From assembly GCF_030056665.1 (NCBI RefSeq), contig NZ_JASHIG010000001.1: a DNA stretch of 64,000 bases, one strand, 5' to 3'. Positions within the stretch are counted from its first letter, which is position 1. Each line of letters begins with the position of its first letter. Of this stretch, positions 43,398 through 52,581 are shown piece by piece. The translations under genes and the position numbers were made by a program. This DNA comes from Flectobacillus roseus. Its GTDB lineage: Bacteria > Bacteroidota > Bacteroidia > Cytophagales > Spirosomataceae. Under the pieces are notes generated by a model. It was not told the DNA's origin, made no database searches, and was given only the letters and a program-made list of their open reading frames with translations.

Positions 43398-43739
43398 AAT
43401 ATTATTTGGTTAATTGATTAATTATTAATGCTTGATTACAGTGCAAATATTATAGGTAAAAATCATTAATCCAAATTTTTTAGATAATTTTTAAACCTAT
43501 TTTTTGCTATTTTTCAAAAAATAATCCAAAATCAATCTTTTTATAAACCAATATTATCCCTTTTTACATAAAAAATCAACAAACAAGTTCGTTTTTAAAC
43601 ATATTTGGCAAATCAACCAATATGCCAAATATTATTCTTTGCACATTTTGATATTTTTTTGGATTTTTCCAATAAAAAAGCCCCAACTTCTTTCGAAATT
43701 GGGGCTTAGAGCCTTTCAGTACAATTGTACTATACCATG
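43398..43739. other. AT-rich intergenic region
   Basis: No gene is seen in these 342 nt. It holds long A and T runs, the ferredoxin terminator (43678-43707) and a 14-bp perfect palindrome AGTACAATTGTACT (43718-43731). Confidence 0.6.
43678..43707 (-). terminator. Terminator of the ferredoxin gene
   Basis: The arms AAGCCCCAA and TTGGGGCTT are perfect, with a U-run on the minus strand. Confidence 0.85.
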
Positions 43740-44087
43740 TTACTCAGCATGTAACCATGCTTTTTTAGCCAACAATGTTTCTTCGTCTTCCACATACTCT
43801 GGGTCTGGAACACAACAGTCAACTGGACAAACAGCTGCACATTGTGGTTCTTCGTGGAATCCCATACACTCAGTACATTTATCGGATACTATATAGTAAA
43901 ACTCGTCAGAAACCGGAGCCATTGGTTCTTTACCGTTGATAACAGTACCGTCTTCCAATTCAACATCGACCAATTTTGTCCCACCTGACCAAGTCCACTC
44001 TACACCACCCTCATAGATTGCAGTGTTTGGACATTCTGGTTCGCAGGCTCCACAGTTGATACACTCCTCAGTGATAATAATTGCCAT
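43740..44087 (-). CDS. Two-[4Fe-4S] ferredoxin
   Basis: The protein of 115 residues carries clusters with ligands C9, C12, C15, C19 and C71, C74, C83, C87. The second motif has an insertion (C-x2-C-x8-C-x3-C-P), as in Chlorobium-type ferredoxins. Two further Cys (91, 92) may be free. It moves electrons in the cytoplasm; the partner is unknown. It is divergent from the acyl-CoA reductase gene, which may use reducing power, but a direct link is not shown. Confidence 0.92.
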   Translation of the reverse strand: MAIIITEECINCGACEPECPNTAIYEGGVEWTWSGGTKLVDVELEDGTVINGKEPMAPVSDEFYYIVSDKCTECMGFHEEPQCAAVCPVDCCVPDPEYVEDEETLLAKKAWLHAE

Positions 44088-44280
44088 AGCTTTTTAAATA
44101 ATTGATTAAAACGTTATCGGTTTATGGCTATCGGTTAATCGGAAAAGATTATCGCGCTAAATTCAAAATTTATGATAATGGTTTTGATAACTGATAACTA
44201 GCCACAAATTTAATAACTAAACAGCGAATAGACTAGATAGTTTGAAGACTATTGTAAAAATTTTATTTCCTCTTTTTGAT

Positions 44281-44288
44281 TACCTTTG
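44281..44288 (+). promoter_or_regulatory. Promoter -7 box for the acyl-CoA reductase gene
   Basis: TACCTTTG lies 13 nt upstream of the ATG at 44302. It rules out the in-frame TTG at 44242 as the start. Confidence 0.7.
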
Positions 44289-44301
44289 TGAAAATTATCG
44301 A

Positions 44302-45324
44302 ATGATTATGACATTAGAAGCAAGAATTGAGGCTTTTGTAGCGCTTGGACGCTTTTTGAAAGACGCAAAAAATCAATCAGAAATTGAACTTTGGGTAGAT
44401 TTAGCATACCATCAAAACAACTGGTTTACCCCTGAAAATACCCACTCAGCGATAGAGGCTATCGCTAATTACTTCTTAGACGAGACTGCTTTTCGCCGTT
44501 GGATTGGTAATTATCAAATACCTAATGAAAACCCAAATCCTAAAAGAGTGGGTTTAATCATGGCTGGAAATATTCCTGCGGTGGGTTTTCATGATTTGTT
44601 TTGTGTCCTTATTTCGGGAAATATCAGTGTTGTAAAACTTAGTTCGCAAGATACTGCCTTGATGAGAGGACTTATTTCAAAATTATTGGAGTTTGCCCCA
44701 GAACTTCCAATCGAATTTGCGGAACAAATGAAAAATGTGGATGCATTGATCGCTACTGGTTCTGACAACACTGCTCGATATTTTGAATATTACTTCCGTA
44801 ACAAACCACATATTATTCGTAAAAACCGTAGTTCGTTAGGCATCATCAAGGGCGATGAAACTACAGAGGACTTTTTGGCGCTAGGACAAGATATTACTTC
44901 GTACTTTGGACTGGGCTGTCGCAATGTGTCTAAATTGTATGTTCCAAAAGGTTATGAATTTATCAGCTTTTATGACGCAATCGAGCCGTTAGGTGACATT
45001 TTCTTGAATCACAAATACAAAAATAATTACGATTACAATAAATCAATCTACTTGATTAATGGCGTAAAACATTTTGATAATGGGTTCTTGGTAGCAACAC
45101 CAAGTGAAAATCTGGTTTCGCCTATTTCTGTCATCTTTTATGAAGAATATGAAAATGAGCAAGATTTGACAGAAAAATTAGCGGTTCATGAAGAGAAAAT
45201 TCAATGTATCGTAGCCAAAGATAGCTGGTTCCCAAATTCAGTTTCATTCGGAGATTCACAATGTCCTAAACTGGATGACTATGCCGATGGCGTAGATACT
45301 ATGAAGTTTTTGTTGGAAATGTAA
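44302..45324 (+). CDS. LuxC-type acyl-CoA reductase family protein
   Basis: The protein of 340 residues belongs to the LuxC/aldehyde dehydrogenase-like acyl reductase group. It should reduce an acyl-CoA to an aldehyde with NAD(P)H. Seen: G-L-I-M-A-G-N-I-P-A-V-G-F (nucleotide region), A-T-G-S-D-N-T-A-R-Y-F and the catalytic Cys in G-L-G-C-R-N-V-S-K-L. The start is at 44302 or 44308 (two nearby Met codons), since the -7 box lies at 44281-44288. Substrate and pathway are unknown. Confidence 0.88.
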   Translation: MIMTLEARIEAFVALGRFLKDAKNQSEIELWVDLAYHQNNWFTPENTHSAIEAIANYFLDETAFRRWIGNYQIPNENPNPKRVGLIMAGNIPAVGFHDLFCVLISGNISVVKLSSQDTALMRGLISKLLEFAPELPIEFAEQMKNVDALIATGSDNTARYFEYYFRNKPHIIRKNRSSLGIIKGDETTEDFLALGQDITSYFGLGCRNVSKLYVPKGYEFISFYDAIEPLGDIFLNHKYKNNYDYNKSIYLINGVKHFDNGFLVATPSENLVSPISVIFYEEYENEQDLTEKLAVHEEKIQCIVAKDSWFPNSVSFGDSQCPKLDDYADGVDTMKFLLEM

Positions 45325-45377
45325 GGATTTGGTTTGCATTGAGTGAGTTTTGATTGAGCGATTGAGCGATTGAGTGA

Positions 45378-45435
45378 TTATTAACAAAAAAACTGCGGTC
45401 GAAATGAGTTTTCGACCGCAGTTTTTTGTTAATAA
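45378..45435. terminator. Long bidirectional terminator
   Basis: Arms of about 27 nt around CTGCGGTCGAAA pair with one bulge and a 4-nt loop. It separates the convergent acyl-CoA reductase and DUF2147 genes. Confidence 0.9.
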
Positions 45436-45468
45436 CCTATCCTTGGATAAGAGGACATTGATGAAAAC

Positions 45469-45498
45469 AATCACTCATTCACTCAATCTCAATTCACT
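45469..45498 (-). repeat. ATTGAGTGA-family repeat, copy 2
   Basis: This 30-nt stretch equals the complement of 736-765 exactly. Further partial copies (ATTGAGCGATTGAGTG) stand at about 45352-45380, on the other side of the terminator, and can pair with it. Confidence 0.75.
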
Positions 45499-45510
45499 CA
45501 ATTCAAGAGG

Positions 45511-45945
45511 TTATTCTCTCGTAAAAGTAACCGACTTACCAAAAATTGGTTTGCCAATATATCCTCTCACATCTAAAGTATTCGAATTCTTGAGCGTCAA
45601 GATACAGTCGTACGTTTTACCGCTTCTTGGATCATATATAGTCCCGTTTCGCCACGTATTTTTGGACTCTGCCATAAAGTTTTTCAATAAAACCAAACCC
45701 AACATGGGCTTGTTGCGCAATGACTCATCTTGATTTTTGGTATCCAAAACAGGTTTTCCGTTAACCGAAGGTTGTTTAAGCCAAGCTATCTTTCCATGAT
45801 ACTTTCCGTTTTCTTCATAGATTTGAATTTTGGAAAGCTTATCCGCCGTTAGCCACATTCCTTCTACAGAGGAGCCTTCTGTTTTGTAAAAATGAGAAAA
45901 CAACAAAATAAATCCGATTCCAAAGAGGTTAATGAGAATTTTCAT
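45511..45945 (-). CDS. DUF2147-domain exported protein
   Basis: The protein of 144 residues has a membrane-spanning or signal N-terminus (residues 3-17) and a DUF2147 domain: V-E-G-M-W-L near residue 28, I-Q-I-Y-E, then G-x-I-Y-D-P-x-S-G-K-T-Y and V-R-G-Y. This lipocalin-like family is exported and binds an unknown ligand. It follows the PAP2 gene by 33 nt on the same strand. Confidence 0.88.
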   Translation of the reverse strand: MKILINLFGIGFILLFSHFYKTEGSSVEGMWLTADKLSKIQIYEENGKYHGKIAWLKQPSVNGKPVLDTKNQDESLRNKPMLGLVLLKNFMAESKNTWRNGTIYDPRSGKTYDCILTLKNSNTLDVRGYIGKPIFGKSVTFTRE

Positions 45946-45978
45946 AGATTTTCGTATTGAGTATTGTTAATGAGTAAA

Positions 45979-46536
45979 CTATTTTGAGCTCAGAATGTTA
46001 GGATACACTTTTGATACCCCATAAGCTGCAATAGAGCCAATGATCGCTCCACAAATTACATCACCAGGATAATGAACTCCAACATAGATACGGCTGTAAC
46101 TTACAATTATTGCCCAAGGAAATAAAAATTTGACCCAAGCGTGTTGCCTTCCGTACTGTAAATAAAGAAATACGGCCAAAGTAAAACTGTTGGCAGCATG
46201 CGAACTACAAAAACCAAATTGTCCTCCACAACCTCCTACCAAATGTATTAAACTGGCTAAACTTGGCTCATGGCAAGGACGTAATCTAGCTACCCAAGGT
46301 TTGAGCAATCCTGAACAAACTTGATCCGAAATCAATATACAGAACAAGATCGCTACCAAGACTTTCCAACTTGACTTACCTTCTTGTTTAATAATAAAAT
46401 AAAGAAAAAATAAATACAAGGGTATCCATGTAAACTTATTGGTCATCAAACTCATAAAACCGTCCATGACAGGATGATGAATACCATTCAAGAAAAGAAA
46501 GGCTTGTGTATCAAAAGATTTGAGAGATTCCAACAT
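45979..46536 (-). CDS. PAP2-superfamily membrane phosphatase
   Basis: The protein of 185 residues has five or six membrane helices and the phosphatase signature K-x6-R-P (K-P-W-V-A-R-L-R-P), S-S-H-A (in place of P-S-G-H) and S-R-x5-H-x3-D (S-R-I-Y-V-G-V-H-Y-P-G-D). It dephosphorylates a lipid phosphate such as undecaprenyl diphosphate or phosphatidic acid. Confidence 0.92.
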   Translation of the reverse strand: MLESLKSFDTQAFLFLNGIHHPVMDGFMSLMTNKFTWIPLYLFFLYFIIKQEGKSSWKVLVAILFCILISDQVCSGLLKPWVARLRPCHEPSLASLIHLVGGCGGQFGFCSSHAANSFTLAVFLYLQYGRQHAWVKFLFPWAIIVSYSRIYVGVHYPGDVICGAIIGSIAAYGVSKVYPNILSSK

Positions 46537-46841
46537 AAAATGAGGCTATTCTTAATCTGAAACAGATGGATGAAGAGAAAATAAACCGTGTCAGAATCGT
46601 GTAGGTATGAGTTGACTCTAAACTATTGCAGATTTGGGATTTGGGATTTCGGAAATAAAGTAAAATACCTTTATTTTTCACAAAATATAGAAGTCTACAC
46701 TTCCGAAATCCAATATCCGATATCCGATATCCGAAATAAATGGTTTTTATTATCCTTTGTAGAGTACTAATTGTGAATTTGAATATCAAGATAATACAAA
46801 CACACTCAAAACTCAACACTCACATGACACGGTTGAGTATT
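46537..46841. other. Intergenic region with inverted and short tandem repeats
   Basis: No gene is present. GGATTTCGGAA (46644-46654) pairs perfectly with TTCCGAAATCC (46701-46711). Next to them stand GGGATTT twice (about 46636-46649) and ATATCCG three times (about 46714-46733). A dispersed element is likely. Confidence 0.6.
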
Positions 46842-47816
46842 TTAAACAAATCGTAACACTTTACGAACACGCTCAATCGTTGCTTTGGCGATTTCTTCTG
46901 CTTTGGCTTCTCCGATTTTCAATTTTGCTTCTAGCTCGTCTAAGTTGTTCATGTAATACTCAAACAAACGTCTTTCTTCTGCAAACTCACGCACCAAGAC
47001 TTCATGCAATGCTTGTTTGGCATGACCGTAGCCAAAGCCACCTGCCAAATATTTTTCACGCATTGTAGCAATCTCCTCTGTAGTTGCGACTAATTCATAC
47101 AATTTGAAAACGTTACAAGTATCAGGATTTTTAGGTTCTTCTAAAGGAGTGGTATCTGTAACAATTTTCTTAACAACTTTTAGTAATTCCTTTTCAGGTA
47201 AAAACACATCGATGAAGTTGCCATACGATTTACTCATCTTTTGTCCATCAATCCCAGGAATCGTCATAACTGACTCATCAATTCTTGCCTCTGGCAATAC
47301 CAAAACCTCCTCTTCATATTGGCGGTTAAATGCTGACGCAATATCACGAGTCATTTCAAGGTGCTGACGTTGGTCTTTGCCAACAGGTACCAAGTGAGCA
47401 TCATATAAAACGATGTCTGCTGCTTGTAAAACTGGATAGGTAAACAAACCAGCGTTTACACTAGCTAATTTTTCTGATTTTTCTTTAAAGCTATGCGCAT
47501 TGGCCAACATAGGAAATGGCGTAAAGCAATTAAGATACCACATCAATTCGGTATGATAGCCAGCCAATCTTGATTGACGGTAGAAAAAGTTTTTCTCAGG
47601 GTCAAATCCGCAAGCCAACCATGCGGCTGCAATAGCATAAGTATTTTGACGAAGTGCATCACCATCTTTCAAACTTGTTAAAGTATGTAAGTCGGCAATG
47701 AACAAAAATGATTCATTATTTGGTTCTTTAGACAAGGCTACGGCTGGGCGAATCGCTCCCAAAATATTTCCCAAATGTGGACGCCCCGATGCTTGAATGC
47801 CTGTTAGTATTCTCAT
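46842..47816 (-). CDS. trpS: Tryptophanyl-tRNA synthetase
   Basis: The protein of 324 residues charges tRNA-Trp. Class I motifs are seen: G-R-P-H-L-G-N (HIGH-like, residue about 12) and K-M-S-K-S. The family begins M-R-I-L-T-G-I-Q-A-S-G, so the start is at 47816 rather than the longer frame at 47912. It stands alone between a repeat region and a DUF2461 gene. Confidence 0.96.
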   Translation of the reverse strand: MRILTGIQASGRPHLGNILGAIRPAVALSKEPNNESFLFIADLHTLTSLKDGDALRQNTYAIAAAWLACGFDPEKNFFYRQSRLAGYHTELMWYLNCFTPFPMLANAHSFKEKSEKLASVNAGLFTYPVLQAADIVLYDAHLVPVGKDQRQHLEMTRDIASAFNRQYEEEVLVLPEARIDESVMTIPGIDGQKMSKSYGNFIDVFLPEKELLKVVKKIVTDTTPLEEPKNPDTCNVFKLYELVATTEEIATMREKYLAGGFGYGHAKQALHEVLVREFAEERRLFEYYMNNLDELEAKLKIGEAKAEEIAKATIERVRKVLRFV

Positions 47817-47980
47817 GCTAGAAGGATTAATTGGTTCTTTGTGATATTGAAGCCTTCGCAAGCTTCGAGTCCATTTTTGTACAAAATTCCACAAATTCCT
47901 CCAATCCGTCAAATCATGGTTTGAACATTTTGAGTAACTTCACAAATAAGAACTGATACAAATCTATAAAAAGTAAAAAT

Positions 47981-48667
47981 ATGGCCATTACTCAACAAAC
48001 TTTTGAATACCTTAATCAACTCAAAATCAACAATAACCGAGAATGGTTTCACGCCAACAAGAAAGAATACGATGGAGTAAAAGCAAGTTTTGAAGAAACC
48101 ATCCAAGAATTAATAAATACCATTGGAACGTTTGAAAACCTGTCTGGCGTAAAAATTAAGGACTGTAATTATCGAATTGCTCGTGATGTCCGTTTTTCGG
48201 CAAACAAAGCGCCTTACAAAACTTGGCTCTCGGCTAGTTTTTCGGAAGGTGGTCGTAAGTCAGGAAAAATGGATTACTATTTACATATAGAAGATGGAGG
48301 CTCCTTTTTGGGTGGCGGTATGTATTCTCCAACAGCAGAACAACTCGCGGCATTCCGTCAAGAAATAGATTTTAGTCCAGAAAGTCTAAAAGGTATTATC
48401 TTTGATCCTCTTTTTGTCAAAACCTTTGGAACGCCTGAAGGTGAGAAAGTAAAAACTTCTCCAAAAGGGTATGATAAAAACCATCCAGAAATTGAATTAC
48501 TGAAATGGAAACAGATGTTTTTCTGGAAAAAATTTACAAACGAAGAGGTGCTTTCGCCCAACTTTGTGGAGCAAGTTACTGAAACATGTAAAGTGTTAAA
48601 ACCTTATTTGGATTACCTGAATGTCATTTTCTTCTACCACGAAGAGCCAGATATTCAGTTGTTGTAG
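47981..48667 (+). CDS. DUF2461-family protein
   Basis: The protein of 228 residues shows the DUF2461 pattern: N-N-N-R-E-W-F at residue 17, F-x-x-T-I-Q-E-L, then R-D-V-R-F-S-x-N-K-x-P-Y-K-T and the E-D-G-G-S-F-L-G-G-G segment. It is soluble and function is unknown, though the family is very widespread. It is followed by dnaE on the same strand after about 66 nt. Confidence 0.9.
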   Translation: MAITQQTFEYLNQLKINNNREWFHANKKEYDGVKASFEETIQELINTIGTFENLSGVKIKDCNYRIARDVRFSANKAPYKTWLSASFSEGGRKSGKMDYYLHIEDGGSFLGGGMYSPTAEQLAAFRQEIDFSPESLKGIIFDPLFVKTFGTPEGEKVKTSPKGYDKNHPEIELLKWKQMFFWKKFTNEEVLSPNFVEQVTETCKVLKPYLDYLNVIFFYHEEPDIQLL

Positions 48668-48733
48668 GAAAGAAATTAATTCTGAAATAGGTTTTTCCAA
48701 ACCATTTCTTTGCCAATATTACCCTTAGAAATT

Positions 48734-51700
48734 ATGCAATTTAGTCACTTACACTGTCACACACAGTACTCCTTACTCGATGGAGCTTCAAAAATTTCTG
48801 GGCTTTTTGCAAAAGCCAAGGCTGATAATATGCCAGCTGTGGCTATTACAGACCACGGAAATATGTTTGGGGCGTTCCAATTTGTGGCAGAAGCAGGCAA
48901 ACATGGAGACGTCAAACCTATCGTGGGTTGCGAGTTCTATGTTGTAGAAGACCGTCACAAAAAATCCTTTTCAAAAGACCAAAAAGACCGTCGTAATCAC
49001 CAATTAATGCTGGCCAAAAACCGCAAAGGTTACGAAAACTTGGTCAAACTTTGTTCGTTGGGATACATTGAGGGTTTATATGGTAAATATCCTCGTATCG
49101 ATAAAGAATTGATTCTACAATATCATGAGGGATTAATCGCGACTACGTGCTGCATCGGTGCTTCTGTTCCTCAAGCTATCTTAAAACATGGTGAAGAAGA
49201 AGCTGAGAAAGAATTCAAATGGTGGCTAGACCTCTTTGGTGAGGATTATTATATCGAGGTACAAAACCATGAAATTCCTGACCAACTAAAGGTAAATGAG
49301 GTTTTACTGAAGTTTGCCAAAAAATACAATGTAAAAGTAATTGCGTCGAATGACTCTCACTATCTCGACCAAAAGGATGCCAACGCACACGATATTTTAC
49401 TTTGTATCAACACAGGGGAAAAGCAATCAACCCCAACTTATAAGGATGTTGATGATGGTGAAAGTGTAAAAGGAAAACGTTTTGCCTTTTATAATGACCA
49501 ATTCTATTTTAAGTCAACTCAAGAAATGACTGACCTTTGGAGCCATATTCCAGAGGCAATTGATAATACCAACGAAATCGTTGACAAGTGTGACCACTTG
49601 AAACTGAAGCAAGATATTTTGCTTCCTAATTATCAGATTCCAGCAGGTTTTGTTTCTCAAGACGATTATCTCGAACACCTTACATGGGAAGGTGCTCGCA
49701 ACCGATATGGTGAAAATTGGGAAGAACCGCACATCAAGGAACGTTTGGCGTTTGAGTTACACGTGGTAAGAACGATGGGATTTGCGGGTTACTTCTTGAT
49801 TGTACAAGATTTTATCAACGCTGGTCGAGACTTGGGCGTATTTGTGGGTCCAGGTCGTGGTTCGGCGGCGGGTTCAGCGGTAGCCTATTGTATCGGTATT
49901 ACCAATATTGACCCAATCAAATACAATCTCCTATTTGAGCGTTTCTTGAATCCTGACCGTAAATCAATGCCCGATATTGATACGGACTTCGATGACGAAG
50001 GTCGCCAAAAAGTGATTGATTATGTAGTAGATAAATATGGTAAACAGCAAGTTGCACATATTGTAACCTATGGTACAATGGCTGCTAAAATGTCCATCAA
50101 AGACGTAGCTCGTGTGATGGATTTACCATTGAATGAATCCAACGAACTTGCAAAACTAGTCCCTGATAAACCCGGCACTAGTTTGAACCGCGTAATGAAT
50201 GCCCCTCTAGTTGGTGAAAAATCACTTGCTGAAAAAGAACAATTACAGGCTGAAGATATCGAAAACGTCAAGAAACTCCGTGAAATTCGAAGAGAAGGTT
50301 CTTTACGTTCAAAAGTATTAGAAGAAGCCTTGGTATTGGAAGGTTCGGTTCGTGGGACGGGTATTCATGCTGCGGGTATTATCATTGCGCCAAAGGATTT
50401 AACTGAAATTTTGCCAGTTGCGACTTCAAAAGAAGTAAACTTATTAATTACGCAATTTGAAGGTAAAATCATTGAAGACGCTGGTGTAATCAAAATGGAC
50501 TTTTTGGGTCTAAAAACCCTTTCAATCCTAAAGGAAGCCCTTCGTTTAATTAAGCAAAACTACGGTGTAGAAATTGATTTAGATACCATTCCGCTCGATG
50601 ACGTAAAAACTTACGAATTATATCAACGAGGCGAAACAAACGCTACCTTCCAATTTGAATCTGGTGGTATGCAAAAGCACTTATTGGACTTAAAGCCCGA
50701 TCAATTCTCGGATTTAATTGCCATGAATGCCTTGTACCGACCAGGTCCTATTGCCTATATTCCCAACTTTATTGCTCGTAAACATGGTCGTGAGGAAATC
50801 TCGTACGATTTGCCCGACATGGAGGAATACTTGGCAGATACTTATGGAATTACCGTTTATCAAGAGCAGGTGATGCTTTTATCTCAAAAACTAGCAGGTT
50901 TCTCAAAAGGAGACGCCGACGTTTTGAGAAAAGCGATGGGTAAAAAAGACCGCTACACACTTGATAAAATGAAAAGTAAGTTTGTGGACGGTGCTAAAGA
51001 AAAAGGGCATCCTGAAGACAAACTCAATAAAATCTGGACAGACTGGGAAGCCTTTGCACAATATGCCTTCAACAAATCTCACTCGACTTGTTATGCATTT
51101 GTAGCTTACCAAACTGGTTATCTCAAAGCGCATTATCCTTCGGAGTATATGGCTGCCGTGATGTCTAACTCTTTAGGCAACATTGAAAAGATTACATTCT
51201 TTATGGAAGAGTGTAAGCGTATGGGATTGCCTGTATTGGGACCAGACATCAATGAATCTTACCGCTCGTTTGCCGTAAACAAAAAAGGAGAAATTCGATT
51301 TGGTTTGGGTGCCATCAAGGGAACTGGTGATGCTGCGGTAGAATCAATTATCGAAGAGCGTGACAAAAATGGTCCTTACAAGGATATTTATGACTTTGTG
51401 ACTCGTGTAAATTTACGAACGGTAAACAAGAAAACGCTAGAAAGTTTGGCTTATGCAGGTGCATTTGATTGTTATCCAGAAATCCACCGAGCCATCTATT
51501 TTGAAGAAAGTGAAGGTAGTACCTTTATTGAAAAAATTATCCGTTATGCCAACAAATCCACTGAACTAGCTTCTTCAGCCCAAGCGTCTTTATTCGGAAT
51601 GTTGGGTGATGGTGGCGGAGCAGATATTGCCAAACCAAAAATTCCGAGTATCGAAAAATGGTCTCAAATGGAGCGATTGAAGTTCGAAAAAGATGTTGTG

Positions 51701-52306
51701 GGTATCTATATCTCTGGTCACCCACTAGACACTTATCGACTCGAACTTGACAGTTTTTGTACTACTACCTTGGATAAAGTAATGGACCCTGCTTATCGTG
51801 GAAAAGAGGTAAGTGTAGGAGGAATTGTCACAAAAGTGGTTGAACGCTATTCTAAAAACGGTAATCCATTTATGCTATTCACATTGGAAGATTATAATGG
51901 CAGTTATGAGTTTGCGCTTTTTGGGGAGGATTTTGTGAACCTATCAAAATACGTTTCTCAAGATAGATTTTTGTATGTACGAGGTACTGTTCGCAACCGT
52001 TGGGGCAAGCCTGACGACTGGGAATATAAACCTATGAGTATGCAATTGCTTTCAGAAATTCGGGATAAATACACCAAAGAACTCAGTATTACTTTAGGAT
52101 TGCAGTCTGTAAATTCTATGATAGTAGAATCTTTGAATCAACTTTTCCTAAAACATCAAGGTACATGTAGTGTTTCTGTGAAAGTTGTCGATCCTGAAGA
52201 CAAAGTGGAGGTTACTATGCTCTCAAGGAAGAATAAAATTTCTCCCAATAATGAATTCTTAGAAGAACTTCAGCAAATTAATGGCATTACTTTTAAGTTG
52301 AACTAG
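48734..52306 (+). CDS. dnaE: DNA polymerase III alpha subunit
   Basis: The protein of 1190 residues is the replicative polymerase. It has a PHP domain at the N-terminus (H-L-H-C-H-T-Q-Y-S), palm catalytic residues in M-P-D-I-D-T-D-F, the fingers and helix-hairpin-helix region, and a C-terminal OB fold (I-V-T-K-V-V-E-R-Y). The ATG at 48734 is used since the TTG-start extension from 48710 runs over a -7-like TTTCTTTG. Length and motifs are those of Bacteroidota DnaE, and no proofreading domain is fused. Confidence 0.97.
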   Translation: MQFSHLHCHTQYSLLDGASKISGLFAKAKADNMPAVAITDHGNMFGAFQFVAEAGKHGDVKPIVGCEFYVVEDRHKKSFSKDQKDRRNHQLMLAKNRKGYENLVKLCSLGYIEGLYGKYPRIDKELILQYHEGLIATTCCIGASVPQAILKHGEEEAEKEFKWWLDLFGEDYYIEVQNHEIPDQLKVNEVLLKFAKKYNVKVIASNDSHYLDQKDANAHDILLCINTGEKQSTPTYKDVDDGESVKGKRFAFYNDQFYFKSTQEMTDLWSHIPEAIDNTNEIVDKCDHLKLKQDILLPNYQIPAGFVSQDDYLEHLTWEGARNRYGENWEEPHIKERLAFELHVVRTMGFAGYFLIVQDFINAGRDLGVFVGPGRGSAAGSAVAYCIGITNIDPIKYNLLFERFLNPDRKSMPDIDTDFDDEGRQKVIDYVVDKYGKQQVAHIVTYGTMAAKMSIKDVARVMDLPLNESNELAKLVPDKPGTSLNRVMNAPLVGEKSLAEKEQLQAEDIENVKKLREIRREGSLRSKVLEEALVLEGSVRGTGIHAAGIIIAPKDLTEILPVATSKEVNLLITQFEGKIIEDAGVIKMDFLGLKTLSILKEALRLIKQNYGVEIDLDTIPLDDVKTYELYQRGETNATFQFESGGMQKHLLDLKPDQFSDLIAMNALYRPGPIAYIPNFIARKHGREEISYDLPDMEEYLADTYGITVYQEQVMLLSQKLAGFSKGDADVLRKAMGKKDRYTLDKMKSKFVDGAKEKGHPEDKLNKIWTDWEAFAQYAFNKSHSTCYAFVAYQTGYLKAHYPSEYMAAVMSNSLGNIEKITFFMEECKRMGLPVLGPDINESYRSFAVNKKGEIRFGLGAIKGTGDAAVESIIEERDKNGPYKDIYDFVTRVNLRTVNKKTLESLAYAGAFDCYPEIHRAIYFEESEGSTFIEKIIRYANKSTELASSAQASLFGMLGDGGGADIAKPKIPSIEKWSQMERLKFEKDVVGIYISGHPLDTYRLELDSFCTTTLDKVMDPAYRGKEVSVGGIVTKVVERYSKNGNPFMLFTLEDYNGSYEFALFGEDFVNLSKYVSQDRFLYVRGTVRNRWGKPDDWEYKPMSMQLLSEIRDKYTKELSITLGLQSVNSMIVESLNQLFLKHQGTCSVSVKVVDPEDKVEVTMLSRKNKISPNNEFLEELQQINGITFKLN

Positions 52307-52453
52307 TTAGAGTAACATAGTTAGGAAGGAACAAAGGCACGTAGTGAATAATCACCGAGTGAGTGATTTGTGCTTTAGTAATTATGTTAAAGTTTGTAAT
52401 TTAGAAGTAGAGATGTAACACTTTACGATTAAATCAGAATTAGTATAGCAATA

Positions 52454-52494
52454 TCAAAAAGCGGTTGAAAATTATTTTTCAACCGCTTTTTTGA
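52454..52494. terminator. Bidirectional terminator
   Basis: The arms CAAAAAGCGGTTGAAAA and its complement form a hairpin. It separates the convergent dnaE and hmp genes. Confidence 0.92.
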
Positions 52495-52581
52495 TGAAAA
52501 ATCATAGAATCATCTCAGCTTTAAACTGTTTCTATTGTGTATGCACTTTCAACTTTTAAAGCCGCCTATTTGATTGTTTCT

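Noticed and set aside
48710..48733. TTG start of dnaE
   Set aside because: The region overlaps a promoter-like TTTCTTTG, and the PHP domain begins directly after the ATG at 48734.
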